NCBI GenBank assembly: GCA_021404565.1
Contig: JAAWWF010000016.1
Span: forward strand, 492,998 to 556,997
Direction: 5' to 3'
Origin: Roseivirga sp.
Lineage (GTDB): Bacteria > Bacteroidota > Bacteroidia > Cytophagales > Cyclobacteriaceae
DNA: 64,000 nt
The notes below the pieces were generated by a model that did not search any database, had not been told where the DNA came from, and was given only the letters and a program-made list of their open reading frames with translations. The position numbers and the translations under genes are program-made. Every line of letters starts with the position of its first letter. Within the stretch, counting starts at the first letter, position 1. Below, one piece after another: positions 54,023 through 63,188 of the stretch.

Positions 54023-54724
54023 TTACAATTCAGACAGGCTGGTGGTGAGGAGGTCGTTGTAAACGATATGATACCCCTCTTCTTTTTGAATCGAGGTAAT
54101 ACTCACTGTTTCCAGATTATCTCCTCGTTTCATAACAAAATTGTTCCAGAGATCTCCTCTGCCACCATACTTGTGGAAATCAATGATTTCTGACTGATTA
54201 AAGACGTCATGCTCCTTTAACCAAGACTGAAACCATTCGCTTCGTTGTTCGGCAATCTCCCTGGGGTAAAGTGTGGCAGATGACCAAATATAAGCTTCTT
54301 CCGCATTGAGGTTGCGTATGTGTGCCTTCGTACCATCCCAAACCAGTTCAGTCAAACTGGTAAGATCAGCGCTATCTACGAGTACTAGGGTGAATGGCTC
54401 AATTCCATTAAAATCGTATTCACGAAGAAAGGACGGTACATCGTTATATTTGAAAAACTCAAGAACCATTTGTCCCCTGCTCAGCCTATAGGGTAGTTTT
54501 CGCTCATGTATTACGAAAGCACCATTCAGCAGGCAGAGGGTAAAACGCTTCTTATCAGTAACTATCCAGGTGCCCCCCGCCAGCGGTTCTTTAGGAAAGT
54601 AAAGGTCATGTCCATGTACCGAATACTCAGCCGGGTGCAAGGCTGCCCTGGTGGGTGTCTCGTCACGGTTTGAAGTAAGAATATATGATTGTGGACCTTT
54701 GGGCAGAAAGGTTACTGTGCACAT
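54023..54724 (-). CDS. NRDE (TANGO2-like) protein
   Basis: A 233-residue protein beginning MCTVTFLPKGPQSYILTSNRDE, the NRDE family signature in which Cys2 may be the N-terminal nucleophile after Met removal. Later GGTWIVTDKKRFTLCLLNGA. Function of bacterial members is not known. It overlaps the DinB gene by 13 bp. Confidence 0.9.
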   Translation of the reverse strand: MCTVTFLPKGPQSYILTSNRDETPTRAALHPAEYSVHGHDLYFPKEPLAGGTWIVTDKKRFTLCLLNGAFVIHERKLPYRLSRGQMVLEFFKYNDVPSFLREYDFNGIEPFTLVLVDSADLTSLTELVWDGTKAHIRNLNAEEAYIWSSATLYPREIAEQRSEWFQSWLKEHDVFNQSEIIDFHKYGGRGDLWNNFVMKRGDNLETVSITSIQKEEGYHIVYNDLLTTSLSEL

Positions 54725-55227
54725 TCTGAATCTCTCTGGTACTTGATAGTAGAATGGGCAATACCAAAGTTTGCCGGAATCTCCACAGACGGAAAATTAC
54801 TCAACAGGGCAATTTTAATAATCGCCATATGATGTACTGCGTGCTCAATATTATACTGCAGTTCTCTGAAAAGAGTAGTACTGATATTTAACGGGTCATA
54901 CTCTTTCAGAGAGTAGTTGGCCGTCATAGTAATAGCTCTGTCTTCTTTCACAGAAATTATCTCCTGAGCGAGTGTGTTCATCTTTTCAACCGCTAGAATA
55001 CGGTTCTCTTCTAATACCTTGTCATGCGACCTCTTGTCGTAATCCACTGACCCTGAAGTATTACCAACCATCATTAAGTCATAAAACTCAACAATATGTC
55101 TGATATGTTTTCCTATGGAATTCTGTGATAGTATATCCAGTGGCTGCCGGAAGTCTTCATCGTGAAGCTGATCTGAAACTGTGATAAGTTGCTTCAGGAT
55201 ATCGACAGAGATTTGCTGTAGTTGCAT
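54712..55227 (-). CDS. DinB-like four-helix protein
   Basis: A 171-residue cytoplasmic protein of the DinB/YfiT-like metal-dependent thiol transferase superfamily, with the His triad in HIRHIVEFYDLMM and HAVHHMAIIKIAL. Possible roles include thiol transfer. CAAATGTA at 55259-55266 reads TACATTTG on this strand and is a likely -7 element. Confidence 0.82.
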   Translation of the reverse strand: MQLQQISVDILKQLITVSDQLHDEDFRQPLDILSQNSIGKHIRHIVEFYDLMMVGNTSGSVDYDKRSHDKVLEENRILAVEKMNTLAQEIISVKEDRAITMTANYSLKEYDPLNISTTLFRELQYNIEHAVHHMAIIKIALLSNFPSVEIPANFGIAHSTIKYQRDSECAQ

Positions 55228-55258
55228 CTAATAACTAGTAAAACGACCCGATATTAAC

Positions 55259-55266
55259 CAAATGTA
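55259..55266 (-). promoter_or_regulatory. Probable -7 element (TACATTTG) of the DinB-NRDE unit
   Basis: Exact TAnnTTTG on the minus strand, 31 nt before the DinB-like gene's ATG; drives the overlapping gene pair. Confidence 0.4.
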
Positions 55267-55346
55267 CCGAATTATTCAATAAAAGGTTTTAAGCCGGTAT
55301 TGAACAAGAGTTCTTAACCCGCTTTTACGATTGGCAAAGGTCTGAA

Positions 55347-55808
55347 TTATTTTTCAATAACAATCTTCTTCCAGGCATCTTCTGCTTTGCCATACAGCTT
55401 AGCCTCATCCCTGTTCCATTTTTTCAAGGTATTGGTGAAATTAAAATTATAGAAGAGAAACAACCTTCCATCCTTTACCTTAAAGGTTTCGGGATCGATT
55501 TTCACCTTGTCCCCAAATGCCATGGCATAAGCACAATAGCCACCATATGCTGGCTCATATTTAGCCGGATCAGCAATAAAGAGTTTCTTATTAGACTCAG
55601 ATGCAAACCGATAGGTAACACCCTTGTTGGTATATTTAATGGCTGACTTGCCTTCTACTGCTTTGTTTTCGGTAAAGTATGCCACCGGATCATAACCCTT
55701 AATGGCCAGTCCGCTTTTGATATTGTAATGCTCCAGGGCATAGTCTGAGCTTTGTGCGTTGACTATAAAGACGCTGAACAAGAGCGAAACAGTTAGTAGT
55801 GTCTTCAT
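55347..55808 (-). CDS. Exported YHS-domain protein
   Basis: A 153-residue exported protein with a signal peptide (LLFSVFIVNAQS) and a YHS domain (YDPVAYFTENKAVEGKSAI; YGGYCAYAMAFGDKVKIDP). The Tyr-His-Ser motif here appears as a Cys-containing variant (GGYCAYA). YHS modules often bind metal. Alone, in a unit of its own. Confidence 0.83.
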   Translation of the reverse strand: MKTLLTVSLLFSVFIVNAQSSDYALEHYNIKSGLAIKGYDPVAYFTENKAVEGKSAIKYTNKGVTYRFASESNKKLFIADPAKYEPAYGGYCAYAMAFGDKVKIDPETFKVKDGRLFLFYNFNFTNTLKKWNRDEAKLYGKAEDAWKKIVIEK

Positions 55809-55941
55809 GATATTACTTTATGATCTGAATAAGGAAAACGACTTTATGCGGTCGAAGTTATCACATTTCTATAAACTCTTCATCACGTTTTTCTTCTGCA
55901 GGCTTTCCTAATTACCATTTGTAGTCCAAAATCAAAATCCC

Positions 55942-55959
55942 GATATTTCGTAAATATTT
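55942..55959. promoter_or_regulatory. Site resembling the sigma-54 activator's binding motif, in front of its own gene
   Basis: GATATTTCGTAAATATTT is close to GATATTTCCGTGATATTT at 58053-58069 of the downstream gap. It ends 10 bp before the activator's ATG, so binding here would block or control its own transcription. Confidence 0.4.
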
Positions 55960-55969
55960 AAAACAGCAT

Positions 55970-57838
55970 ATGTCCCATTTTTCTAATGATCAGGACCAAC
56001 AGCGGCTATCCAATTTCACGGTACAGCGCGCGCTTGCCTCTATCTTCTGGATGGATCACACAGGTAAAATACGGCTTGCCAACGAAACCGCCTGTTTAAA
56101 CTATGGCTACACTCGGGAAGAATTTGTAGAGCTCACGATCATGGATATCAACCATAACTTTGATCCGGGTAGTTATGCTGAGCTTTGGAAACGTTTTCAG
56201 GCAGAGAAGCGCTTTTCTTTCGAATCTTCACACTGGACCAAGGATGGGATAGAAATACCCGTAGAGATTTTTGTGAACTATGTAGAGTTTGAAGGAAGCT
56301 CCTACAATATCAGCTTTGTCCTTAACATTTCAGAGCGCAAGCGCAAGGAGAAGCTACTACGGTCAGTTTCTGAAGCTACAGCCACAGAAATAGGTCGCGA
56401 CTATTTTAAATCTCTGGTAGAGAATATTGCCGATGCCTTGGGGGTATCTCTGGTATTAGTTACAGAATGTGTCGATACAAATAAGACCAAACTTCGCACA
56501 CTGGCCTTTATGAAAGAAGGCAGCATTAATGAAAATATAGAGTATGACACTGATGGCACCCCCTGCAAACTCATTATGAATTCGGGTAACGCATACTATC
56601 AGTCAGCCAGTGTTCAAAAAGACTTTTATAACGAAACTGGAATAGAGGGTTATATGGGAATACCCATCCGGTCCAGTGAGGGGGATGTAATTGGTCATAT
56701 TGCCATTTTGGATGAACGTGAACTTAAAATCACGGCAGAAGAGCAAGAGATACTAAAACTGTTTGCTGACCGTGCCGGGGTAGAGATTGAGCGGAAGGTA
56801 GCGAATGAAAAACTCATAGGCGCCCTAGGGGAGGTAGAACAACTCAAGGACAGACTAGAAGCTGAGAATACCTACCTGCAGGACGAGATCAAACTGGAGC
56901 ACAACTTTGATGAGATCGTCACTCAAAGCGTCAAATTTAAGCGGATACTCAATGAGCTGGAGCAGGTGGCTATAACGGATGCCACCGTATTGATATTAGG
57001 AGAATCGGGTACCGGGAAAGAGTTGCTGGCAAGGGCCATTCACAATATATCGCTGCGTAATCAGCGTACGCTTGTTAAAATTAACTGCGCAGCTCTACCA
57101 GCCAATCTTATAGAAAGCGAACTATTTGGGCATGAGAAGGGAGCTTTTACCGGAGCTGTAAGTCAAAAAACCGGCCGTTTCGAACTGGCAGACGGAGGTA
57201 CCATTTTCCTCGATGAAATAGGCGAGGTACCTATGGAACTGCAACCCAAACTATTGAGGGTACTGCAGGAGGGAGAGTTTGAGCGACTGGGGGGTAATAA
57301 AACGCTTAAGGTAAATGCACGTGTAATAGCAGCCACCAACCGAAACCTGGAAAACGAAGTGGCTGATGGCAATTTCAGAGCCGACCTTTTTTATCGCCTC
57401 AATGTATTTCCTATCAACAGCCTGCCATTACGCGAGCGTAAGGAAGACATCCCCCCTTTGGTGAAATACTTTGTTGATAAATATGGGGCGAAAATTGGCA
57501 AGAAGGTGCGGAACATACCCAAAAGAGTTATCAAATCGCTCCAGATGTACAACTGGCCAGGTAACATCCGTGAGCTGGAGAATGTAGTGGAACGAGCGCT
57601 GATCTTAAGCCCTGCTGACAAACTTGAACTTGGGGACTGGATACCTAAGAAGGATGACAAAGAAAAGACAAATACACTCGTTTCACTAGAAGAATTCGAA
57701 CGCGAATACATCCTGCGGGTATTGAACGAAACCATGTGGAGGGTAAGTGGAGATAAAGGAGCAGCCAAAATACTGGGCATGAAGCCAACCACATTGGAGT
57801 CACGTATGAAAAAACTCGGAATCAAGCGTGCAGGTTAG
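55970..57838 (+). CDS. Sigma-54 activator with PAS and GAF sensors
   Basis: A 622-residue enhancer-binding protein. PAS domain at about residues 15-125 ([20 protein letters not shown]), GAF-type domain at about 130-280, a coiled linker, then the AAA+ domain with Walker [16 protein letters not shown] at about 344, the sigma-54 contact loop [13 protein letters not shown] near 390, and Walker [12 protein letters not shown] Fis-type helix-turn-helix ends the protein ([21 protein letters not shown]). There is no receiver domain, so the signal is likely a small molecule or redox cue sensed directly. It lies upstream of a sigma-54 promoter and operon. Confidence 0.95.
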   Translation: MSHFSNDQDQQRLSNFTVQRALASIFWMDHTGKIRLANETACLNYGYTREEFVELTIMDINHNFDPGSYAELWKRFQAEKRFSFESSHWTKDGIEIPVEIFVNYVEFEGSSYNISFVLNISERKRKEKLLRSVSEATATEIGRDYFKSLVENIADALGVSLVLVTECVDTNKTKLRTLAFMKEGSINENIEYDTDGTPCKLIMNSGNAYYQSASVQKDFYNETGIEGYMGIPIRSSEGDVIGHIAILDERELKITAEEQEILKLFADRAGVEIERKVANEKLIGALGEVEQLKDRLEAENTYLQDEIKLEHNFDEIVTQSVKFKRILNELEQVAITDATVLILGESGTGKELLARAIHNISLRNQRTLVKINCAALPANLIESELFGHEKGAFTGAVSQKTGRFELADGGTIFLDEIGEVPMELQPKLLRVLQEGEFERLGGNKTLKVNARVIAATNRNLENEVADGNFRADLFYRLNVFPINSLPLRERKEDIPPLVKYFVDKYGAKIGKKVRNIPKRVIKSLQMYNWPGNIRELENVVERALILSPADKLELGDWIPKKDDKEKTNTLVSLEEFEREYILRVLNETMWRVSGDKGAAKILGMKPTTLESRMKKLGIKRAG

Positions 57839-58254
57839 CACTTTGTAAAAGGGGTTTTGCTGCATTCTCCCATTTTCGTATTTTCCCGAAATATCATGAA
57901 ACCCACAACAATCTCATCCGCACAAATTGAATAATCAACTCATTTCAGCCCTTCAGGTCCGTGAATGCTCTAATGTCGGCTAAAAAACATTCTTGATTTT
58001 CATCGTCCCACTATTTCATGAAATTCCCTAAATATCGTGAAATAATATAGTGATATTTCCGTGATATTTGATTTCAAAAAAATTTATGTATCTGATAATC
58101 AAATACTTAAAAAGTAAAAAATCATTCTGGCACAGGCTTTGTCTTTACAGAGACAGTTCCGCAGACGGTGGAATGACAAGTATTGGCTGAGAATTTAAAA
58201 TCAAATTGCGTTAGTAAAAGATTTTAATCGGTTGTTTATCTTTCATGCTGGAAT
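57839..58254 (+). promoter_or_regulatory. Regulatory gap with repeated sites and sigma-54 promoter
   Basis: No gene in 416 bp. It holds AAATATCATGAAA (57889-57901), a palindrome TTTCATGAAA (58014-58023), AAATATCGTGAAA (58030-58042), GTGATATTT (58050-58058) and GTGATATTT (58061-58069), then the -24/-12 promoter at 58128. The sites are placed 60-240 bp upstream of the promoter as upstream activator sites should be. A leader of about 100 nt precedes the ATP-grasp ATG. Confidence 0.6.
58128..58142 (+). promoter_or_regulatory. Sigma-54 promoter of the ATP-grasp operon
   Basis: TGGCAC-AGGCT-TTGT. The GG and the -12 G are correctly spaced, with one mismatch (T for C at the -12). It lies 112 bp before the ATP-grasp start and directly after the gene for a sigma-54 activator. 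Confidence 0.65.
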
Positions 58255-59328
58255 ATGAAGAAGAGAGTACCACTATTTCTTGTGAAGTTGCTGAATTACG
58301 AATATTGGCCTTTTTGGCTGTTTTTTCTACCATTAGTGCCATACTGGGTCTATCTGTCCATCAGGGCAAGGTCTTTTACGTACTTCACAGCTGCTAACCC
58401 GGGAATAGAACACAGTGGGGTTTTCGGAGAGTCTAAAATCGACATTCTTAAAAAGATTGATCGACATTATCTACCGACAACCTTGTTCTTCAAATCTGAC
58501 ACCACAGCAGGCCAGGTAGCTGAACGACTCAAAGATGAGTCGCTGGCTTTCCCTGTCATTGTTAAACCCAACGTGGGTGAACGAGGCAATGAGGTAGCCA
58601 AGATCGACAATCCCAATCAATTGACATCTTATTTGGACTCGAATACAGCAGACTTCATTATTCAGGAGTTTGTTGACTTCGAAATCGAGTTGGGGATACT
58701 TTATTATAAGTTTCCTGATGAGAGTAAATCCGGCATCACTTCTATTGTGGCCAAGGAGTTTCTTACCCTAACAGGTGATGGTGCTTCTACCATGTTGAGT
58801 TTGATTGAACAAAGCAACAGAGCAAGACTTCAATTGGATTCGTTGAAGGAAAGGTTTGGTAACGAATTGCTACAGGTTCTTCCTGTTGGTGAAAAGCGAA
58901 ACCTTGAACCTATTGGTAACCACTGTCGTGGCACAAAATTCCTGAGTGGAATGAATTTGTTAAATGACAGACTGGTGTCGGTTTTTGATGATGTTTCCAA
59001 AAATATTGAGGGCTTTTACTTTGGTAGGTTTGACCTTAAGGTAAAATCAACTGAGGACCTTTATAATGGAGATAACATTAAAATACTCGAGCTGAACGGA
59101 GTTACCTCTGAGCCAGCTCATATTTACGATCCATCCTACTCGATATGGAAAGCCTGGTCTGAAGCAGCCCGCAACATGAAAATGATGTTCAGGGTGTGTA
59201 AGGCCAACATGAAGAACGGTGTCAAAGTGACGCCATTCTTTGAAATGTTCCGACTAGTCAGATCTCATTTTGGAGATAATGCAGAAGATACCACGGTAGT
59301 AGCTGCAAAACCAAGCCTTCAAAAATGA
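58255..59328 (+). CDS. Membrane-anchored ATP-grasp ligase
   Basis: A 357-residue protein with an N-terminal hydrophobic segment (PFWLFFLPLVPYWVYLSI) then an ATP-grasp domain similar to D-Ala-D-Ala ligases: nucleotide region FPVIVKPNVGERGNEV, QEFVDFEIELG, and the metal/phosphate end GRFDLKVKS...ILELNGVTSEPAH. It should join two small molecules with ATP, likely an amino acid or dipeptide, but the substrate is not known. Not the housekeeping ddl by context. It overlaps the LysE gene by 4 bp (ATGA), so the two are coupled. Confidence 0.85.
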   Translation: MKKRVPLFLVKLLNYEYWPFWLFFLPLVPYWVYLSIRARSFTYFTAANPGIEHSGVFGESKIDILKKIDRHYLPTTLFFKSDTTAGQVAERLKDESLAFPVIVKPNVGERGNEVAKIDNPNQLTSYLDSNTADFIIQEFVDFEIELGILYYKFPDESKSGITSIVAKEFLTLTGDGASTMLSLIEQSNRARLQLDSLKERFGNELLQVLPVGEKRNLEPIGNHCRGTKFLSGMNLLNDRLVSVFDDVSKNIEGFYFGRFDLKVKSTEDLYNGDNIKILELNGVTSEPAHIYDPSYSIWKAWSEAARNMKMMFRVCKANMKNGVKVTPFFEMFRLVRSHFGDNAEDTTVVAAKPSLQK

Positions 59329-59954
59329 TTATCTGGCATATTTTCGAAGCTTTTTTTTTAGCAACGCTAATAAGCTTTGTGGCATCCATCCAATTAGGGC
59401 CCGTGAACTATGGTACTATACGAACGGCCCTGAATAAGAATAAAAAAGCAGCCATACTTTTCGGGTTTGGGGGAAGCCTCCCCGAACTTCTCTACTGCAG
59501 TTTAGCATTTGGTGGTTCCAACTTGCTGATTCAGTACGAAGGTCTCGGAGATTACCTCAAGTATTTGACAATCGGAGTCCTGTTGGTTTTTGGAATCTAT
59601 ACTTTCTTCCAAAAGCCATCTGAAGGCGGTAGTAAAACCGACCAGAAGTCAGGGAAAGAAGTATGGCGCGGTATGACCTTCGGTCTTCTCAATCCTCAAT
59701 TATTTCCTTATTGGCTTTTCGTGATTACTCTCCTCAGAGGCTACAACCTGGTAACTAGTCCAAGTTGGTTTGTACAGGGAGCTTTCGTTGTCGGCACCGC
59801 AGTTGGTGCATTTCTGCTACAATATCTTGTAGCGGTAGTGACTACCCGAAAGAGGGAGTTCATATACACGAAATTAACTACAAACTACAACAAGGTTTTT
59901 GGCACAATCTTAATTGCCTTAGCCCTTGCGACATTGGTAATTGACCTATTATAA
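59325..59954 (+). CDS. LysE-type amino-acid exporter
   Basis: A 209-residue inner-membrane protein of the LysE/RhtB fold with six helices (FFLATLISFVASIQLGPVNYG at the start; GLLNPQLFPYW motif). The family exports amino acids and small derivatives. Coupled to the ATP-grasp ligase, it probably exports the ligase product or an amino-acid by-product. Confidence 0.85.
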   Translation: MIIWHIFEAFFLATLISFVASIQLGPVNYGTIRTALNKNKKAAILFGFGGSLPELLYCSLAFGGSNLLIQYEGLGDYLKYLTIGVLLVFGIYTFFQKPSEGGSKTDQKSGKEVWRGMTFGLLNPQLFPYWLFVITLLRGYNLVTSPSWFVQGAFVVGTAVGAFLLQYLVAVVTTRKREFIYTKLTTNYNKVFGTILIALALATLVIDLL

Positions 59955-59958
59955 AGCT

Positions 59959-60639
59959 ATGCAAAAGGAAATAAAATATTGGTACCTGAGAAACTACAAT
60001 CTGTTTTCAAACCTCACTAAAGAGCAAATTCACGATCTGTCTGCGATCTCAAAGTTTGTCCGAATGAAGAAAAATCAGACAATCTATTTCGCTAATGATG
60101 AAGTCAAGAGACTTTATTTTCTGATCAACGGCAAGATCAAGATCAGCGATATGGATGAGAATGGAAACGAAATGATCAAAGACATCATTCTGACAGGTGA
60201 CCTTTTTGGTGAGGTTTCCCTGAACAGTCTTTCACTCTCTCATGAGTATGCTGAGATCCTTTCAAGTGAAGTAATCCTCTGTACTTTTACAATGGACGAG
60301 TTTGAAAAGCTCATGGAGAAGCACCCTTTGCTTGCTTTGAACTTTACTAAGAAGATGGGTGACAAACTTCGTAAGCTCGAACATCGCTATGCCAACCTGG
60401 TATTTAAGGATGTAAAGGCTCGTCTGAAAGATTTTCTGAAAATGTGGGCTGCCAATGAAGGCAAAGACAGCGAAGATGGTGTTACTATAAAAAATTACCT
60501 GACTCACAATGAGATTGCCAGCCTGATCAGTTCGTCAAGACAGACTGTAACCACCATCATCAATGAACTGAAAGAATCCGGGGCTTTAAGCTACTCAAGA
60601 AGTAAAATTGTGATTCCGGACATGGCTGCGCTCAGCTAG
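59959..60639 (+). CDS. Crp/Fnr-family regulator
   Basis: A 226-residue regulator with a cNMP-type sensing domain (residues 20-125: IYFANDEVKRLYFLINGKIKI, GDLFGEVSLN) and a winged-helix DNA-binding domain (THNEIASLISSSRQTVTTIINELKE). No Fe-S Cys set of Fnr type is seen. The start at ATG 59959 is 4 bp past the LysE stop; a TTG at 59941 is an alternative. It ends the operon; a terminator follows. Confidence 0.9.
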   Translation: MQKEIKYWYLRNYNLFSNLTKEQIHDLSAISKFVRMKKNQTIYFANDEVKRLYFLINGKIKISDMDENGNEMIKDIILTGDLFGEVSLNSLSLSHEYAEILSSEVILCTFTMDEFEKLMEKHPLLALNFTKKMGDKLRKLEHRYANLVFKDVKARLKDFLKMWAANEGKDSEDGVTIKNYLTHNEIASLISSSRQTVTTIINELKESGALSYSRSKIVIPDMAALS

Positions 60640-60666
60640 ATGTAGGACAAAAATATAAATGCAAAG

Positions 60667-60688
60667 AGCCGCTTCAGCGGCTTTTTTT
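60667..60688 (+). terminator. Intrinsic terminator of the ATP-grasp/LysE/Crp operon
   Basis: AGCCGC-TTCA-GCGGCT (6-bp stem, 4-nt loop) followed directly by a run of T. It lies 27 bp after the Crp/Fnr stop. Confidence 0.9.
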
Positions 60689-60746
60689 ATGTTCGTGCAA
60701 CCCCTGGCATAAAGTTGCTGTCTATTGATCAGCTATTAAAAAGGTC

Positions 60747-61445
60747 ATGAATATGAAGAACTCAAACAAAATCTTACTCACACTTGCTATGGTCTTTGCA
60801 AGTGTTTTTGTCTATGCGCAAGACCAGGAAACCCGCGATCTGGATAAATTCTATCAAATAAGTGTCGCAGAAGGCATTGAACTTATTGCCAGGAAAGGAT
60901 CAGAGAATAAAATAGAGTTGGAAGTAGACTATGTGGATATTGATCGTGTACTGACCGAAGTACGTGGTGGTAGTCTGCGTGTGCATATGGAACGAGGCAA
61001 CTACAGAAGAAAGCGGGTGAAAGCGATACTTACCTATACAGAAGATCTGGAAGAGATTAAGGTATCTACAGGTGCTGAGGCCATTTTTGAAGATAAAATT
61101 ACAGGCCGAAGCCTGGAGATTAACACCAGTACCTCAGGTTACGCAGAAATCAAATCTATTGATGTTGAAAGATTGGAAATGAGAGCCACCACATCTGGCC
61201 GTATTGATATTGAAGGCACCGCTGACGATTTGAAGGCGGGTGCTTCCACAGGAGGTACCATCTACGCTTATGATGTAGAGGCCAAAGACGTAAGAGCCAG
61301 AGCCAATACTGGTGCCGATGTACGGGTAAATGCTGAAGATTTTCTGACAGCCAGTGCCGGTACCGGAGGATCTGTAAAGTACAAAGGTCGCCCGAGAACA
61401 GATGTAAGCACCAATACCGGAGGTAGCGTTCGCAGATCGAATTAG
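60747..61445 (+). CDS. Head-GIN domain exported protein (DUF2807)
   Basis: A 232-residue exported protein with a signal peptide (LTLAMVFASVFVYAQ) and a right-handed beta-helix-like body of the head-GIN/DUF2807 type: LDKFYQISVAEGIELIA, EINTSTSGYAEIKSID, and TTSGRIDIEG. Repeating 'TSG/TGG' turns give the helix. Location: periplasm or surface. Function unknown. A terminator follows 25 bp after the stop. Confidence 0.82.
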   Translation: MNMKNSNKILLTLAMVFASVFVYAQDQETRDLDKFYQISVAEGIELIARKGSENKIELEVDYVDIDRVLTEVRGGSLRVHMERGNYRRKRVKAILTYTEDLEEIKVSTGAEAIFEDKITGRSLEINTSTSGYAEIKSIDVERLEMRATTSGRIDIEGTADDLKAGASTGGTIYAYDVEAKDVRARANTGADVRVNAEDFLTASAGTGGSVKYKGRPRTDVSTNTGGSVRRSN

Positions 61446-61470
61446 AAAAAACCCAAACCAAAAATTTCAG

Positions 61471-61510
61471 ACGCCATTCTTCTTAAAAAGGAGAATGGCG
61501 TTTTCTTTTT
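61471..61510 (+). terminator. Intrinsic terminator of the head-GIN gene
   Basis: ACGCCATTCT (61471-61480) pairs with AGAATGGCGT (61492-61501), followed by TTTTCTTTTT. Confidence 0.85.
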
Positions 61511-61567
61511 CAGGTTCGCCTTCCATTATGCCAGCCCTGTCCAATTAGCATTTTTGAACAAGCCTGC

Positions 61568-61575
61568 TAGCTTTG
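61568..61575 (+). promoter_or_regulatory. Probable -7 element (TAGCTTTG) of the NTF2-like gene
   Basis: Exact TAnnTTTG, 35 nt before the ATG at 61611, after the terminator of the previous gene. A -33 TTTG is not at the right distance. Confidence 0.35.
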
Positions 61576-61610
61576 AATTCCATAATTTCATGGCATTCAA
61601 TATTTAAAGG

Positions 61611-62078
61611 ATGAAAAAGACTTCAATACTGCTGTTTCTGATTTTGGGAGCGGCATTTTCCCCAACATACGCCCAGGCTCAAAACGAGCAGGAATCCGTA
61701 AAAAAAACGATTCAAACTATGTTTGATGGCATGCGTGCCGGTGATAGTAGCATGGTACATTCGGTATTTATTGACGATGTTTTAATGCAGACTATCTCAG
61801 CCAACCGTCAGGGAGAAATAGGTTTGAGAACCGGGCCTCTTTCCGGTTTTCTCAACAGCGTTGGTACTCCCCATGATCAGGTTTGGGATGAACGTATACT
61901 CAGCTATGAAATAAAAATTGATGGTGCTATGGCCTCCGTCTGGACCCCTTATGAGTTTTACATAGGAGAGCGATTTTCTCATTGTGGCGTTAACTCCTTT
62001 CAGTTGATGAAAGGGAAAGATGGCTGGAAAATCATTTATCTCGTAGATACAAGGAGAAGAGGAGAAGCTTGTAAATAG
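61611..62078 (+). CDS. NTF2-like exported protein
   Basis: A 155-residue exported protein (signal LFLILGAAFSPTYAQ) with an NTF2/SnoaL-like fold: VKKTIQTMFDGMRAGDSSM, then VWTPYEFYIGERFSHCGVNSFQLMK and GWKIIYLVDTRR. No catalytic set is evident, so it may bind a ligand only. The serine hydrolase gene follows 42 bp later, probably cotranscribed. Confidence 0.82.
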   Translation: MKKTSILLFLILGAAFSPTYAQAQNEQESVKKTIQTMFDGMRAGDSSMVHSVFIDDVLMQTISANRQGEIGLRTGPLSGFLNSVGTPHDQVWDERILSYEIKIDGAMASVWTPYEFYIGERFSHCGVNSFQLMKGKDGWKIIYLVDTRRRGEACK

Positions 62079-62120
62079 TTTATAGTAATCTCCATCGGTC
62101 TTCAAAGCAAAACTGATCTC

Positions 62121-63161
62121 ATGAGAAAGCTATTTTTTTATCTGGCCTTTAGTTCATTATTCACCTTCAATGCCTTCTGTCAAACCATAGGTAATGACTG
62201 GACCAAGGCATCACCCGCCACTCAGGGCTTCATTGATAAGAACTTTGATGAGCTTGATGATTTCATCCGGAACAATGCCAGCACCACAGGCCTTGTGGTG
62301 ATTGTAAATGGTAAGATGATTTATGATTATGGCAACATAACTCAGTTATCCTACCTGGCATCCTGTCGCAAGAGCGTACTTTCAATGCTCTATGGCATTT
62401 ATATTGACCAGGGTAAAATAGACCTTAAGAAGACACTGGCCGACCTTGAGATTGATGACAGGCAAGGCTTGTCTGACCAGGAGAAGACGGCCACAATAGA
62501 CAATATCATTAACTCGAGCTCGGGTATTTACCACCCTGCCTCTAATTCGGGAGATAACCTGGCCGATGCACCCACCAGAGGCTCACAGAAACCAGGTGAG
62601 TATTTTTTATATAGCAACTGGGACTTCAATGCTGCAGGCGGCATCTTCGAACAGGAAACAGGTATAGATATATTCGATGCCGTTGAAAAGGACATTGCCG
62701 GGCCTATAGGCATGCAGGATTTCAAACGTAATCGGCAACGAAAGCTGGGCAACTTGACCAGATCCAAATTCCCCGCTTATCACATGTGGTTTTCTACAAG
62801 AGATATGGCCAGACTGGGACAGCTGATGTTACAAAAAGGGAAGTGGAATGGTAAACAGATAGTACCGGAAGCGTGGGTTGAAAAGACTACTTCAGTGGTT
62901 ACCCCTATTGAAAAAATGAACCCTGCAGGCATGCGCCAAGGTGAATTTGGCTATGCTTATATGTGGTGGATTTGGGATGGCCCTAAAGCCTCCGGGGCTT
63001 TCGAGGGAGCTTATACTGCTCGTGGTGCATATGGCCAATATATTACGGTTTTACCCAAACTGGACATGGTAGTTGCGCATAAGACCAACCCGGATGACGG
63101 ATCTACCCGATGGGGTGTATATCGCCAGATACTGGAACGCATTGTTACAGCAAAAAAATAA
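62121..63161 (+). CDS. Serine hydrolase, class C beta-lactamase-like
   Basis: A 346-residue exported protein (signal FFYLAFSSLFTFNAFCQ) of the beta-lactamase/PBP-like fold. The active-site S-x-x-K is S81-C-R-K84 and the second motif is YSNWD near 163. A role in ester or peptide hydrolysis is likelier than antibiotic resistance. It is followed by a bidirectional terminator. Confidence 0.88.
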   Translation: MRKLFFYLAFSSLFTFNAFCQTIGNDWTKASPATQGFIDKNFDELDDFIRNNASTTGLVVIVNGKMIYDYGNITQLSYLASCRKSVLSMLYGIYIDQGKIDLKKTLADLEIDDRQGLSDQEKTATIDNIINSSSGIYHPASNSGDNLADAPTRGSQKPGEYFLYSNWDFNAAGGIFEQETGIDIFDAVEKDIAGPIGMQDFKRNRQRKLGNLTRSKFPAYHMWFSTRDMARLGQLMLQKGKWNGKQIVPEAWVEKTTSVVTPIEKMNPAGMRQGEFGYAYMWWIWDGPKASGAFEGAYTARGAYGQYITVLPKLDMVVAHKTNPDDGSTRWGVYRQILERIVTAKK

Positions 63162-63188
63162 GATAAAACGGTTGCCTACAAAAAGGAA

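Noticed and set aside
60712..60727. TGGCAT-AAAG-TTGCTG upstream of the head-GIN gene, like a sigma-54 promoter
   Set aside because: The GG and GC are one base too close (9 bp between, not 10), which sigma-54 does not tolerate well.
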